12,750 bases of DNA from SURF-13 sp041695325 (GCA_041695325.1 JBGFRC010000043.1:1-12750), one strand, 5' to 3'; counted from the first letter of the stretch, positions 1 to 8,114 are shown. Notes: generated by a model from the letters alone, not told the origin. Numbers and translations are program-made.

Positions 1-146
1 TAGAGATCTTATAGATGCCATCCCTGGCGTTACTTTATGTTTATCTACAAGCACCTGCCCAGCCCTCCCTGGCTGGGCGTTCGCCGCTCCGCGGCTCACC
101 CTATCACGCCGATCTGCAGGCGGCCGGGCATGCCGGCGATTGAACC
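1..146. other. Non-coding left edge with two small hairpins
   Basis: No credible gene is visible before the GTG start at 147. Two short inverted repeats are readable: an 8-bp stem at 57-64/71-78 with a 6-nt loop (arms GCCCAGCC and GGCTGGGC), and a 5-bp stem at 83-87/91-95. A related CATCCCTGG-type string at 19-28 suggests a degenerate dispersed repeat. There is no U-tract after the stems, so I do not call a terminator. The promoter of the following transporter should lie here, but I see no convincing -35/-10 pair. Confidence 0.4.
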
Positions 147-1475
147 GTGGTGAACAGCGCCGTTACACACCGTGCGGCAGCTTTCTCTGATGCGTTCGCA
201 TCGCGGCGGGAAATCTTCGCTTGGGCGATGTATGACTTCGCCAACTCCGGCTATACCACCGTGGTGCTCACCGCCATCTACAGCGCCTATTTCGTCGGCG
301 TGGTAGCGCAGGCGAGTGAGCCCGGCAACGGCACCGCCACGCTGCTCTGGACGCTGGCCATGGGCATCAGCAATTTCCTGGTGCTGGCAAGCGCGCCGGT
401 ACTCGGCGCCATCGCCGATCATCGCGCCTGCAAAAAACCCTTTTTGCTGTTCACCACCGTGGGCTGCGTCCTGTTTACCGCCCTGCTCGGTCTGGCCGGG
501 CCGGGCGACATCGCCGCCGCCTTTTTGCTGGTGGTGCTGGCGAGCTTCATGTTCAGCAGCGGCGAAAATCTCATCGCATCGTTCCTGCCCGAAATCGCCC
601 CCCCGGAAGACATGGGACGCATCTCCGGCTATGGCTGGGCGCTCGGCTACCTCGGCGGACTGCTGGTGCTGGGACTGTGCCTGGCCTACATCGCATGGGC
701 GGAGACGCAAGGGCAGGGCGCCACGCGGTATGTGCCGGTGACATTATGGATCACCGCCGGCGCTTTCGCGCTCGCCGCACTCCCCACGTTCCTGTGGCTG
801 CGCGAACGCGCCGTGCCTGCACCGCTGCCGGAGGACAAGAGCTATTTCCACGCGGGGCTCGCGCGCGTGCGCCACACGCTCGCGGAGGCGCGCCGTTTCC
901 GCGACCTGTTCCGGTTCTTGATTACGCTCGCCGTTTATTATTGCGGCATCAGCACGGTGGTGGTACTGGCCGCGGTGTACGCGCAACAGGTGATGGGTTT
1001 TAGTGCCCAGGAGACTATCGTGCTGATTCTGGTGGTCAACGTCACGGCGGCGGCGGGCGCGTTCCTGTTCGGTCATCTGCAGGATCGCTTCGGCTCGGTG
1101 CGCACGCTCGCCGTCACCCTGCTGGTGTGGATCGCGGCGCTTCTGCTTGCCTATTTCATCGAGTCCCGCGCGGGCTTCTGGACAGCGGCGAACCTGATCG
1201 GCCTGGCGCTGGGATCCAGCCAGTCCGCAGGCCGCGCCCTGATCGGCCAGTTCTCCCCACCCGAACGCTGCGCCGAATTCTTCGGCCTGTGGGGCCTGGC
1301 CGGCAAGCTCGCGGCCATCGTCGGCCCGGTAAGCTACGGCCTCATCACCTGGCTCTCCCGCGGCAACCACCGTATGGCATTGCTCGCCACCGCGATATTC
1401 TTCATCGCCGGGCTGCTACTGCTCCTCACCGTGGACGAACAACGCGGACGACGCGCGGCTCTGGCTGGAGGCTGA
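147..1475 (+). CDS. MFS transporter, UMF1 family (Atg22-like)
   Basis: This is a 442-residue polytopic inner-membrane protein with about 12 hydrophobic segments. The N-terminal signature WAMYDFANSGY, around residues 26-36, leads directly into the first helix and is diagnostic of the UMF1/Atg22-like branch of the major facilitator superfamily. Length is normal for the family (about 420-450). Known relatives are putative permeases, with fungal Atg22 exporting amino acids from the vacuole; the bacterial substrate is unknown and nothing here identifies it. The start is GTG at 147. An ATG at 229 would cut off the signature Trp, so the upstream start is preferred, although no strong Shine-Dalgarno is seen. 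The gene stands alone on the plus strand and converges with the permease gene at 1497 across only 21 bp, with no terminator hairpin in that gap. Confidence 0.85.
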   Translation: MVNSAVTHRAAAFSDAFASRREIFAWAMYDFANSGYTTVVLTAIYSAYFVGVVAQASEPGNGTATLLWTLAMGISNFLVLASAPVLGAIADHRACKKPFLLFTTVGCVLFTALLGLAGPGDIAAAFLLVVLASFMFSSGENLIASFLPEIAPPEDMGRISGYGWALGYLGGLLVLGLCLAYIAWAETQGQGATRYVPVTLWITAGAFALAALPTFLWLRERAVPAPLPEDKSYFHAGLARVRHTLAEARRFRDLFRFLITLAVYYCGISTVVVLAAVYAQQVMGFSAQETIVLILVVNVTAAAGAFLFGHLQDRFGSVRTLAVTLLVWIAALLLAYFIESRAGFWTAANLIGLALGSSQSAGRALIGQFSPPERCAEFFGLWGLAGKLAAIVGPVSYGLITWLSRGNHRMALLATAIFFIAGLLLLLTVDEQRGRRAALAGG

Positions 1476-1496
1476 CCACGCCTGACAGCCCTGGAT

Positions 1497-2288
1497 TCAA
1501 CCCAGCAACAGCATGCGTATGCCCAAAAAGGCAAGAAAGATGGCGAAATAGCGTTTTAATTTTTCCGCCGGCAGGGTGTGGGCCAGCTTGGCGCCGAGGG
1601 GGGCGAACAGGACGCTGGCGGCGGCGATGCCGGCGAAGGCGGGCCAGTAGATGTAGCCCGTGCTCCAGGCGGGGAGCGCTGGTGCGTTCCAGCCCATGAC
1701 GATAAATCCCAGCGTAGCGGCAACGGCGATGGGCAGGCCGCAGGCGGCGGAGGTGGCCACGGCCCGGCGTATAGCAATGTTGCACCACGTCAGAAACGGC
1801 ACGGTGAGCGTGCCGCCGCCGATGCCGATGATGGCGGACACCTTGCCGATGATTACTCCGGCGAGGCTCATGCCCGCCCAGCCGGGCAACTGGCGGTGCG
1901 GTGCGGCCTGGACGCCGAAGCCCATCTGCGCCGCGACCAGCAGTTCGAACACGCCGAAGATGACGCGCAGCGCGGCGTTCGGCAGTTGATCCACGATGTA
2001 GGAGCCGAGCAGCGCGCCCGCGACGATGCCGGGCGCGAGCCGCCGGAACACGGGCCACAGCACCGCGCCGTGCCGGTGGTGCGCGCGCACCGAGGAGAGC
2101 GAGGTCACCATGATGGTGGCGAGCGAGGTGCCGATGGCCAGGTGCATCGTAAACTCCGGCGCAACGCCCTGGCCGTGAAAAATAAACACCAGCAGCGGGA
2201 CTATGATGAGGCCGCCGCCCACGCCGAACAGACCGGCGATGGCGCCGACCAGGGCGCCGGCCAGCAGGTAGAGCGCGTAGGTTTCCAG
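1497..2288 (-). CDS. Sulfite exporter TauE/SafE (DUF81) family permease
   Basis: This is an integral membrane protein with about 8 helices and the internal duplication typical of TauE/SafE. The glycine motif GVGGGLIIVP sits near residues 22-31 and its second copy GIGGGTLTVP near 155-164. The family includes exporters of sulfite, sulfoacetate and related C2 sulfur compounds, but many members have no known substrate. The start is uncertain. The first canonical start codon, GTG at 2220-2222, falls inside the first glycine motif and would remove helix 1. Reading in frame upstream gives a typical helix 1 (YALYLLAGALVGAIAGLFG) back to the TAA of the preceding dehydrogenase gene, with no ATG, GTG or TTG. 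I place the start at CTG 2286-2288, 15 nt after that stop, giving 263 aa; the conservative alternative is 241 aa from 2222. It is probably cotranscribed with the dehydrogenase, but no functional link between them is evident. Confidence 0.83.
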   Translation of the reverse strand: METYALYLLAGALVGAIAGLFGVGGGLIIVPLLVFIFHGQGVAPEFTMHLAIGTSLATIMVTSLSSVRAHHRHGAVLWPVFRRLAPGIVAGALLGSYIVDQLPNAALRVIFGVFELLVAAQMGFGVQAAPHRQLPGWAGMSLAGVIIGKVSAIIGIGGGTLTVPFLTWCNIAIRRAVATSAACGLPIAVAATLGFIVMGWNAPALPAWSTGYIYWPAFAGIAAASVLFAPLGAKLAHTLPAEKLKRYFAIFLAFLGIRMLLLG

Positions 2289-2303
2289 GTTATTAAATCC
2301 GGG

Positions 2304-3665
2304 TTATTTAATCCATATGGTCTTGATATTCACAAATTCACGCAAGCCGTGATAGGAAAGTTCGCGCCCGAAGCCGGAATTTTTCACGCCGCCAAACGGC
2401 AGGCGCGGGTCGCTGTGCACGATGCCGTTGACAAACACCATGCCGCATTGCAGCTCGCGCGCAAGGCGCTCGCCGCGCTCACTATCGCGCGTCCACACGC
2501 TGGCGCCCAAACCAAAACCGGTATCGTTGGCGATACGCAGCGCATCGCGCTCATCGCGCGCGCGGATCACGCACGCCACCGGGCCGAATAGTTCTTCGCG
2601 ATAGGCGGGCATGCCCGGTTTGACCCGATCCAGCAGGGAAGGCGCGTAAAAATTCCCCGGCCCCTCCAGTGGCGTGCAACCGGCAAGGGGCAGCGCGCCC
2701 TGCGCGATGCTGGCCTGCACCTGCGCATGCAGGGCGGCGCGCAGATCGGCGCGCGCAAGCGGCGCGAGCGTCGTGGCTTCATCCAGCGGGTCGCCCGGCG
2801 TAAGCCGCTCTACCGCGGCGCGCAGTCCGGCGACAAATTCATCCGCCACCGCCTCAACCACGATCATGCGCTTGGCGGCGATACAGCTCTGCCCGGCATT
2901 CAGAAACCGCGAGGCGAGGCCTTGAGCCACGGCTACGCCGAGATCGGCGTCATGCAACACGACAAAGGCGTCCGAACCGCCCAGCTCCAGCACGCATTTT
3001 TTCACATGCGCCCCGGCCACGGCCGCCACCTGCCTGCCCGCAGCGACGCTGCCCGTGAGGCTCACGCCCTGCACACGCGCGTCGGCGATCACCCATTCCG
3101 TCTGATGGGTTCTTATCATCAAGGCGCGCAGCACGCCGGGAGGAAAGCCCGCATCGGCAAAAGCGCGCTCGATGGCGAGCGCGCATTGCGGCACATTGGA
3201 GGCGTGTTTCAGCAGCACGCCGTTGCCCGCCGCGAGTACGGGCACGGCGCAGCGGAACACCTGCCAGAACGGAAAATTCCAGGGCATGATGGCCAGCACC
3301 GTGCCAAGCGCTTCATGGCCGACATAGCTTCTGCCCGCCCCGCTGGAAATCACCTCGTCCGCGAGAAAACCGGGCGCGCGTTCGGCGTAGTATTCGCAGC
3401 CCCAGGCGCATTTTTCGATTTCATCGCGCGCCTCCCCGATGAGCTTGCCCATTTCCTGCGTGATGAGGCGCGCCAGCCCTTGCTTGCGCGCACGCAAATG
3501 CGCGGCCAAACCTCGCAACAGCGCGCAGCGTTCGCGGAGCGACGTCGCCGCCCAGTCGGACCCTGCGTCATGCGCCTGTTGCAGGCCGTGCTCCAACTCC
3601 TCCTCGCTCCAGGAGTTGAATTCGCCTTGGACAGCGCCGGTGGCGGGGTTTCTGGAGATGAGCAC
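2304..3665 (-). CDS. NAD(P)-dependent succinate-semialdehyde dehydrogenase (Sad/YneI type)
   Basis: This aldehyde dehydrogenase superfamily enzyme is predicted to oxidise succinate semialdehyde to succinate in the cytoplasm, the last step of GABA-shunt-type routes. Numbering from the chosen start, the visible catalytic set is complete: Asn130 in MPWNFPFWQ, Lys153 in LLKHASNVP, the general-base Glu227 in LELGGSD, and the nucleophile Cys261 in NAGQSCIAAKR. The NAGQSCIAAKR form and the 453-residue length fit the Sad/YneI group better than GabD. The reading frame is open to ATG 3728, but that would overlap the start of the divergent slt gene and add an atypical leader. GTG 3663-3665 begins VLISRNPATG, the usual family N-terminus, and has AAGGGA about 12 nt upstream. 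Substrate identity is by family; related aldehydes are possible. The permease gene follows 15 nt downstream on the same strand. Confidence 0.88.
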   Translation of the reverse strand: MLISRNPATGAVQGEFNSWSEEELEHGLQQAHDAGSDWAATSLRERCALLRGLAAHLRARKQGLARLITQEMGKLIGEARDEIEKCAWGCEYYAERAPGFLADEVISSGAGRSYVGHEALGTVLAIMPWNFPFWQVFRCAVPVLAAGNGVLLKHASNVPQCALAIERAFADAGFPPGVLRALMIRTHQTEWVIADARVQGVSLTGSVAAGRQVAAVAGAHVKKCVLELGGSDAFVVLHDADLGVAVAQGLASRFLNAGQSCIAAKRMIVVEAVADEFVAGLRAAVERLTPGDPLDEATTLAPLARADLRAALHAQVQASIAQGALPLAGCTPLEGPGNFYAPSLLDRVKPGMPAYREELFGPVACVIRARDERDALRIANDTGFGLGASVWTRDSERGERLARELQCGMVFVNGIVHSDPRLPFGGVKNSGFGRELSYHGLREFVNIKTIWIK

Positions 3666-3676
3666 GATGGCCGGAT

Positions 3677-3707
3677 TCCCTTGGAAAGACGAAAGGTTTA
3701 GTATAAC
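3677..3707. promoter_or_regulatory. Overlapping divergent -10 elements between the dehydrogenase gene and slt
   Basis: The 45-bp divergent gap contains a near-symmetric core at 3700-3707. Read on the minus strand it gives TATACT (3705-3700), about 35 nt before the dehydrogenase GTG, with an AAGGGA ribosome site in between. Read on the plus strand it gives TATAAC (3702-3707), with TTGGAA at 3681-3686 and a short 15-bp spacer. Plus-strand initiation there would leave slt with almost no leader. The minus-strand element has no recognisable -35. This is a motif reading only. Confidence 0.3.
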
Positions 3708-3710
3708 GCC

Positions 3711-5720
3711 ATGAAATGGATGCGCCACCGCCTAGCAGGGGTTCTGCTGGGAGCCTTTGCCTTGCCGTTTTCCTCCGCCGCGCCGGGCAACGTTTTGGAC
3801 GACCGCGCAAAAGTCGAGCGCCAGCGCGAAGACTTTCTCGCCGCGCGCAAAGCCTATATCGCGGGAGACCAAAAAACGTTTCAGCGTCTGCGGGATAGCC
3901 TGGACGGCTATCCGCTGCAAAGCTACCTGCGCTATGCCGATCTCAAGGATCGTCTGGCCGAAGCTCCGATGCGGGAAATCGAGCAGTTTATTCAGGACTA
4001 CGCCCAGTCCTCAGTGAGCAGCCGCTTGCGCGCCGCCTGGCTGGCGCAGCTCGCGCAGCAGAAGCGCTGGGAAGATTTCCTGCGCGTTTACCAGCCCTAT
4101 CCCGACATGCAGGGCGTGGCGCTGCATTGTTTGCAGTTGCGCGCGCGCCTCGCCACCGGTGACACCGAAACACCCGCTCAAGACTGGCACGACGAGGTTA
4201 AGGAACTGTGGCTGGTGGGGCGCTCGCAGCCGGAGGAATGCGACGCGGTGTTTAAAAGCTGGCACGCTCAAGGCAGCCTGACCAATGACATGATCTGGCA
4301 GCGCATCCGGCTCGCCATGGACAACCGTGAGCCGGATCTGGCCGTCTATCTCGCCAAGGACCTCGGTGCGGCAGACCGTAAATTGGTGGAACACTGGCGG
4401 CGTTTCCATAAAGACCCCGCCGCGCTGCTCGATCATCCCGACCTCAAGAAGGATCACCTGCGCGTACGCGACATCGTGCGCTACGCGATCAAGCGCATGG
4501 CGCGCGGCAACGCCGGTCTCGCTCACGCCAAATGGCGGAGCATTAAAACCAGGTACGCTTACAGCGCGCAAGAGGCGGGCGAAACCGTGCGCGACATCGC
4601 CGTCGCCGCCGCCCTGCAGCACGATCCCGGCGCCACGACGTTGTTCGCCGCCGTACCCGTCGGCGCGCTGGACGACAACGCGCATGAATGGCGCGTGCGC
4701 GCGGCGCTGCTGCAGCAGGAGTGGCAAGCGGCGTTGAACGCCATCGAGGACATGCCGGCGGGTCTACGCGACAAATCCCCGTGGCGCTACTGGAAAGCGC
4801 GCGCGCTGGAGCAAACCGCCCAGGCCCGGAACAAATCCTCCTCCGTACCACCCCCCGCTGTATCCGCGGCCGAGCGGATTTTCTCCGAGCTCGCGCGCGA
4901 ACGCAGCTATTACGGTTTTCTCGCCGCCGACCGGCTCCATCAGCCGTATCAGATGAACAGCACGCCGGTAGCGGCGAGCACGGAGGAATGGGACGCCTTA
5001 AACCGGCATCTGGGCATCGCACAGGCGTATGAGCTCTATCAGCTCGGACTGATCGGCGAAGCACGGCGCGAGTGGGATCACCTGCCGCGCACGCTGGACG
5101 AGCGCCAGTTGCACATGGCCGCTACGCTCGCCGCGCGCTGGGGCTGGCATGATCGCGCTATTTTCACGCTGGCCAAGGCCAAGATAACGGACGATCTTGA
5201 GTTGCGCTTTCCACTGTTATACCGGGAACAAGTGATGGCCAACGCGAAAAATCAAGATCTTGATCCGTCTTGGGTGTATGGCGTGATGCGCCAAGAGAGC
5301 GCCTTCATGAGTGACGCGCGATCAAGCGCGGGCGCAATCGGATTGATGCAACTCATGCCTGAAACCGGAAAAGCCGTTGCGCGCCTGTTGGGCAACCCGA
5401 TCAGGCACGTAAAGGAGTTATTCGACGCGGATAAAAACATCGAATTGGGAGTCGCTTATTTGAGGCATGTGCTGGACAAAAACGAACAGCACCACCCGCT
5501 CGCCACGGCGTCCTACAATGCCGGACCGCAGCGCGCCCGGCAGTGGCTGCCGAAACAGCAAGACCTGCCCTCCGACGTCTGGGTTGAGAACATCCCCTTT
5601 ACTGAAACGCGCAACTATGTGCAGCAGGTGATGGCTTACACCGCTATCTACACCAACCGCATGGAACGCGAAATGACGCCTTTGCGCGTGCGCATGCCGG
5701 ATGTCACGCCTCGGCCGTAA
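3711..5720 (+). CDS. slt: Soluble lytic murein transglycosylase (Slt70-like)
   Basis: This is a periplasmic enzyme that cleaves the MurNAc-GlcNAc bond of peptidoglycan, forming 1,6-anhydroMurNAc ends, during wall turnover. It has a signal peptide (basic MKWMRHR, hydrophobic core, likely cleavage near SSAA at residues 21-24). A long helical superhelix region follows, comparable to the U and L domains of Slt70 (about 30-495), then a C-terminal lysozyme-like SLT domain. Catalytic Glu529 lies in the MRQESAF motif, followed by GLMQLMPET (544-552) and SYNAGP (601-606), all conserved SLT signatures. At 669 aa it is close to E. coli Slt (about 645 with signal). ATG 3711 is the usual choice; ATG 3720 would also leave a workable signal peptide, and the AAAGG at 3692 is rather distant from either. 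It leads the slt-SDR-cca operon, and its TAA stop directly abuts the next ATG. Confidence 0.93.
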   Translation: MKWMRHRLAGVLLGAFALPFSSAAPGNVLDDRAKVERQREDFLAARKAYIAGDQKTFQRLRDSLDGYPLQSYLRYADLKDRLAEAPMREIEQFIQDYAQSSVSSRLRAAWLAQLAQQKRWEDFLRVYQPYPDMQGVALHCLQLRARLATGDTETPAQDWHDEVKELWLVGRSQPEECDAVFKSWHAQGSLTNDMIWQRIRLAMDNREPDLAVYLAKDLGAADRKLVEHWRRFHKDPAALLDHPDLKKDHLRVRDIVRYAIKRMARGNAGLAHAKWRSIKTRYAYSAQEAGETVRDIAVAAALQHDPGATTLFAAVPVGALDDNAHEWRVRAALLQQEWQAALNAIEDMPAGLRDKSPWRYWKARALEQTAQARNKSSSVPPPAVSAAERIFSELARERSYYGFLAADRLHQPYQMNSTPVAASTEEWDALNRHLGIAQAYELYQLGLIGEARREWDHLPRTLDERQLHMAATLAARWGWHDRAIFTLAKAKITDDLELRFPLLYREQVMANAKNQDLDPSWVYGVMRQESAFMSDARSSAGAIGLMQLMPETGKAVARLLGNPIRHVKELFDADKNIELGVAYLRHVLDKNEQHHPLATASYNAGPQRARQWLPKQQDLPSDVWVENIPFTETRNYVQQVMAYTAIYTNRMEREMTPLRVRMPDVTPRP

Positions 5721-6665
5721 ATGAACCTTCAACGCGTCTGCATATTGGGCGGCACGGGCTTCGTCGGGCGCCACCTCGTCTACCGTCTGGCCGAGCGCGG
5801 CTATCGCGTGCGCGTACCCACGCGGCGGCGCGAGCGTCATCGAGACCTGCTGGTGCTGCCCGCGCTCGAACTTATCGAGGCGGACATCCATGATCCCAAA
5901 ACGCTGTGCCGGCTCTTCGCGGACTGCGCGGCGGCCGTCAATCTCGTCGGCATCCTCAATGAAAAAGAACATAACGGCCGCGGTTTCTACCATGTGCACG
6001 TCGAGCTGGCGCACAAAATCGCCGCCGCCTGCCATAAGCAGAACGTCAAACGTCTGCTGCACATGAGCGCGCTCAACGCCGATGCGCGCAACGGCCCGAG
6101 CTTCTATCTGCGCAGCAAGGGACAGGCGGAAGACTTCCTGCACAATACGTGCGATTTGCACGTCACCAGTTTCCGCCCCTCGGTCATCTTTGGCCCCGAA
6201 GACGGCTTCTTCAACCGCTTCGCAAGGTTATTGAAAATCACGCCCCGGCTGTTTCCGCTCGCCTGCCCGCGCGCGCGCTTCGCGCCGGTGTATGTAGACG
6301 ATGTGGCGCGCGCCATTGCTCACGCGCTGCAAGACCGGGACAGCTTCGGCCGGCGCTATGACCTGTGCGGACCGCGCGTTTATACCCTGAAACAACTGGT
6401 GGAGTACACGGCGAGCGTCATCGGCGTCAGGCGCCGCGTGATCGGACTCGGTGATTTCCTCTCGGCGCTCATGGCGCGCATTTTTGAATATCTGCCCGGC
6501 AAGCCGTTTTCCTGGGACAACTACCGCTCATTGCAAACCGACAGCGTGTGCCGGAGCGGTTTCCCCTTCGGCATCCGGCCCACGCCGCTGGAAGCCGTGG
6601 TCCCCGGCTATCTCACGCATAAAACCAGCCGGAGCCGCTACGCGTCCTATCGCGGTCACGCATGA
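5721..6665 (+). CDS. NAD(P)H-binding protein, complex I NDUFA9-like atypical SDR
   Basis: This is a 314-residue Rossmann-fold protein of the extended/atypical short-chain dehydrogenase group. The dinucleotide motif GGTGFVG (residues 10-16) follows the first strand, and a YxxxK pair is present (Tyr129, Lys133 in YLRSKGQAEDFL). SFRPSVIFGPEDGFFNRFA resembles the NDUFA9/YfcH/UDP-sugar-epimerase-like lineage. Relatives in alpha- and gammaproteobacteria are annotated as complex I NDUFA9-subunit-like. In mitochondria NDUFA9 is an NADPH-binding accessory subunit at the peripheral/membrane arm junction; a role for the bacterial proteins is not established, and a soluble reductase or epimerase is equally possible. 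Its ATG follows the slt stop with no gap, and its TGA overlaps the cca ATG (ATGA, 6662-6665), so it is expected to be translationally coupled to both. Confidence 0.85.
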   Translation: MNLQRVCILGGTGFVGRHLVYRLAERGYRVRVPTRRRERHRDLLVLPALELIEADIHDPKTLCRLFADCAAAVNLVGILNEKEHNGRGFYHVHVELAHKIAAACHKQNVKRLLHMSALNADARNGPSFYLRSKGQAEDFLHNTCDLHVTSFRPSVIFGPEDGFFNRFARLLKITPRLFPLACPRARFAPVYVDDVARAIAHALQDRDSFGRRYDLCGPRVYTLKQLVEYTASVIGVRRRVIGLGDFLSALMARIFEYLPGKPFSWDNYRSLQTDSVCRSGFPFGIRPTPLEAVVPGYLTHKTSRSRYASYRGHA

Positions 6666-7888
6666 AAATCTATCAAGTCGGCGGCTCGGTGCGCGACCAG
6701 CTTCTCGGCCTGCCGGTGCAAGACCGCGATTGGGTGGTGGTGGGCGCGACACCAGCGGACATGGAAGCGCACGGCTTCAAGCTTGTGGGCGCGGATTTTC
6801 CGGTATTCCTGCATCCCGACACCCATGAGGAATACGCGCTCGCGCGCACCGAACGCAAAACAGCGCCGGGCTACAAGGGCTTCACCGTCCATGCCGCGCC
6901 CGATGTCACCCTGGAACAGGACTTGCAGCGCCGCGATCTCACCATCAACGCCATGGCCCTGGATGAGCAGGGAACGCTCATAGACCCGTTTCACGGCGCG
7001 CAGGATTTGAAAAATAAACTGTTGCGTCACGTCTCGCCCGCCTTCGCTGAAGACCCGGTGCGCATTTTGCGCCTGGCGCGCTTCGCCGCGCGCTTTCCGG
7101 ATTTCCGCGTGGCGGACGAAACCAGACGCCTGATGCGCGACATGGTCACCAAGGGCGAGGTGGACGCGCTGGTGCCGGAACGCATATGGATGGAACTGGA
7201 GCGCGCGCTGGGGGAAAAACAACCATCGCGCTTTTTCGAAACACTGCGCGACTGCGGCGCGCTGGAAAAACTGCTCCCGGAGCTTGCGCGCCTCTACGGC
7301 GTACCGCAGCCGGAGAGCTATCATCCGGAAATAGACACCGGCGTGCACACCATGATGGTGCTGGACCAGGCCGCACGCATCTCGCCGGATGCGCGCGTGC
7401 GCTTTGCCGCGCTCACCCACGATCTCGGCAAGGGGACCACGCCCAGGGACGAATGGCCGCACCATATAGATCACGAAGAACGCGGCGTAAGCATGGTGCA
7501 GGCGATATGCGCGCGCTTCAAGGCGCCCAACGAGTACCGCGACCTCGCCGTACTGGTTGCAAAATATCACGGCGACTGTCACCGCGCCGAGGAGCTGCGC
7601 CCTGCCACGCTGCTGGAAAAACTGGAAGCGCTCGACGCCTTCCGCCGCCCGGAGCGCCTGGAACAATTCCTGCTCGCCTGCGAGGCAGACGCGCGCGGAA
7701 GACCCGGCTATGAAGACAAACCCTATCCGCAGGCGGGCATTTTCCGACAGTCCCTCAAAGCATGCAGCGCCGTGGATGTCCAGCCGCTCATCTCCGCTGG
7801 TCTGAAGGGCGAGGCCATTGCGCGAGCATTACGCGAACAACGTCTCCAAGCCATCAGCGCTATTCGATCTCAGCCTGACGCTCCTTAA
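6662..7888 (+). CDS. cca: Multifunctional CCA tRNA nucleotidyltransferase with HD domain
   Basis: This enzyme adds and repairs the 3'-terminal CCA of tRNAs using CTP and ATP without a nucleic-acid template. The class II signature is intact: GGSVRD at residues 7-12, catalytic DRD at Asp21 and Asp23, the ERK-type segment ARTERKTAPGYKGF, and RRDLTINAMA. A C-terminal HD domain carries His253-Asp254 in LTHDLGKG, matching the E. coli-type enzyme, which also has 2',3'-cyclic phosphodiesterase and phosphatase activities. At 408 aa it is close to E. coli Cca (412 aa), and the sequence is recognisably similar throughout. The start is fixed by the ATGA overlap with the upstream SDR gene. It is last in the slt operon; the hairpin-rich repeat lies just downstream and converges with the methyltransferase gene. 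Confidence 0.96.
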   Translation: MKIYQVGGSVRDQLLGLPVQDRDWVVVGATPADMEAHGFKLVGADFPVFLHPDTHEEYALARTERKTAPGYKGFTVHAAPDVTLEQDLQRRDLTINAMALDEQGTLIDPFHGAQDLKNKLLRHVSPAFAEDPVRILRLARFAARFPDFRVADETRRLMRDMVTKGEVDALVPERIWMELERALGEKQPSRFFETLRDCGALEKLLPELARLYGVPQPESYHPEIDTGVHTMMVLDQAARISPDARVRFAALTHDLGKGTTPRDEWPHHIDHEERGVSMVQAICARFKAPNEYRDLAVLVAKYHGDCHRAEELRPATLLEKLEALDAFRRPERLEQFLLACEADARGRPGYEDKPYPQAGIFRQSLKACSAVDVQPLISAGLKGEAIARALREQRLQAISAIRSQPDAP

Positions 7889-7897
7889 TCAGAGTAA

Positions 7898-8103
7898 GCA
7901 GGGTGTTGAGAAACAGCCTGCGTGCGGTGCAGGGGCGAGCAGCACTGCTGCGAGCGGGCAAGCCAAGGATGGCTTGCCCTGGTCTTGCAAGCGAAGCAGG
8001 ATGCGAGAGCGCCGCAAGCACCGCCATTTTTCAAGCACGCTTTATGTGCTTGAAAAATGAAGCAAAGCGAAAATGACACTGTTCGCTTTGCGAAACAACC
8101 TGT
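7898..8103. repeat. Hairpin-rich intergenic repeat, copy A
   Basis: This is a mosaic repeat sharing two blocks with copy B. Positions 7898-7937 match 12159-12198 with 2 mismatches in 40, and 8018-8093 match 12198-12273 with 2 mismatches in 76. Hairpins are at 7898-7907/7912-7921 (GAGA loop, one mismatch), 7956-7965/7970-7979 (arms GGGCAAGCCA and TGGCTTGCCC, loop AGGA), 8025-8038/8046-8059 (14 bp, 7-nt loop) and 8062-8073/8080-8091 (12 bp, one mismatch, loop TGACAC). About 80 bp at 7938-8017, including the second hairpin, are absent from copy B. The element fills most of the gap between convergent cca and the methyltransferase gene, so it may act in transcript termination or 3'-end protection. 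No transposase or convincing ORF is inside. Confidence 0.8.
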
Positions 8104-8114
8104 AAGAGCCGTGA

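Noticed and set aside
1578..2591. Long plus-strand open frame opposite the permease and dehydrogenase genes
   Set aside because: It is antisense to two genes with clear family motifs, its product is compositionally odd (Gly/Ala/His/Arg-rich, no motif), and it is expected from GC-rich codon bias.
2727..3701. Long plus-strand open frame opposite the dehydrogenase gene
   Set aside because: It mirrors the codon pattern of the dehydrogenase, shows no recognisable domain, and the dehydrogenase catalytic set is complete on the other strand.
3666..3728. N-terminal extension of the dehydrogenase to ATG 3728
   Set aside because: It would overlap the slt start on the opposite strand and add about 21 residues not typical of the family; GTG 3665 gives the standard N-terminus.
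6656..7666. 336-codon minus-strand open frame opposite cca
   Set aside because: It is a shadow of a highly conserved CCA-adding enzyme; no motif or credible ribosome site.
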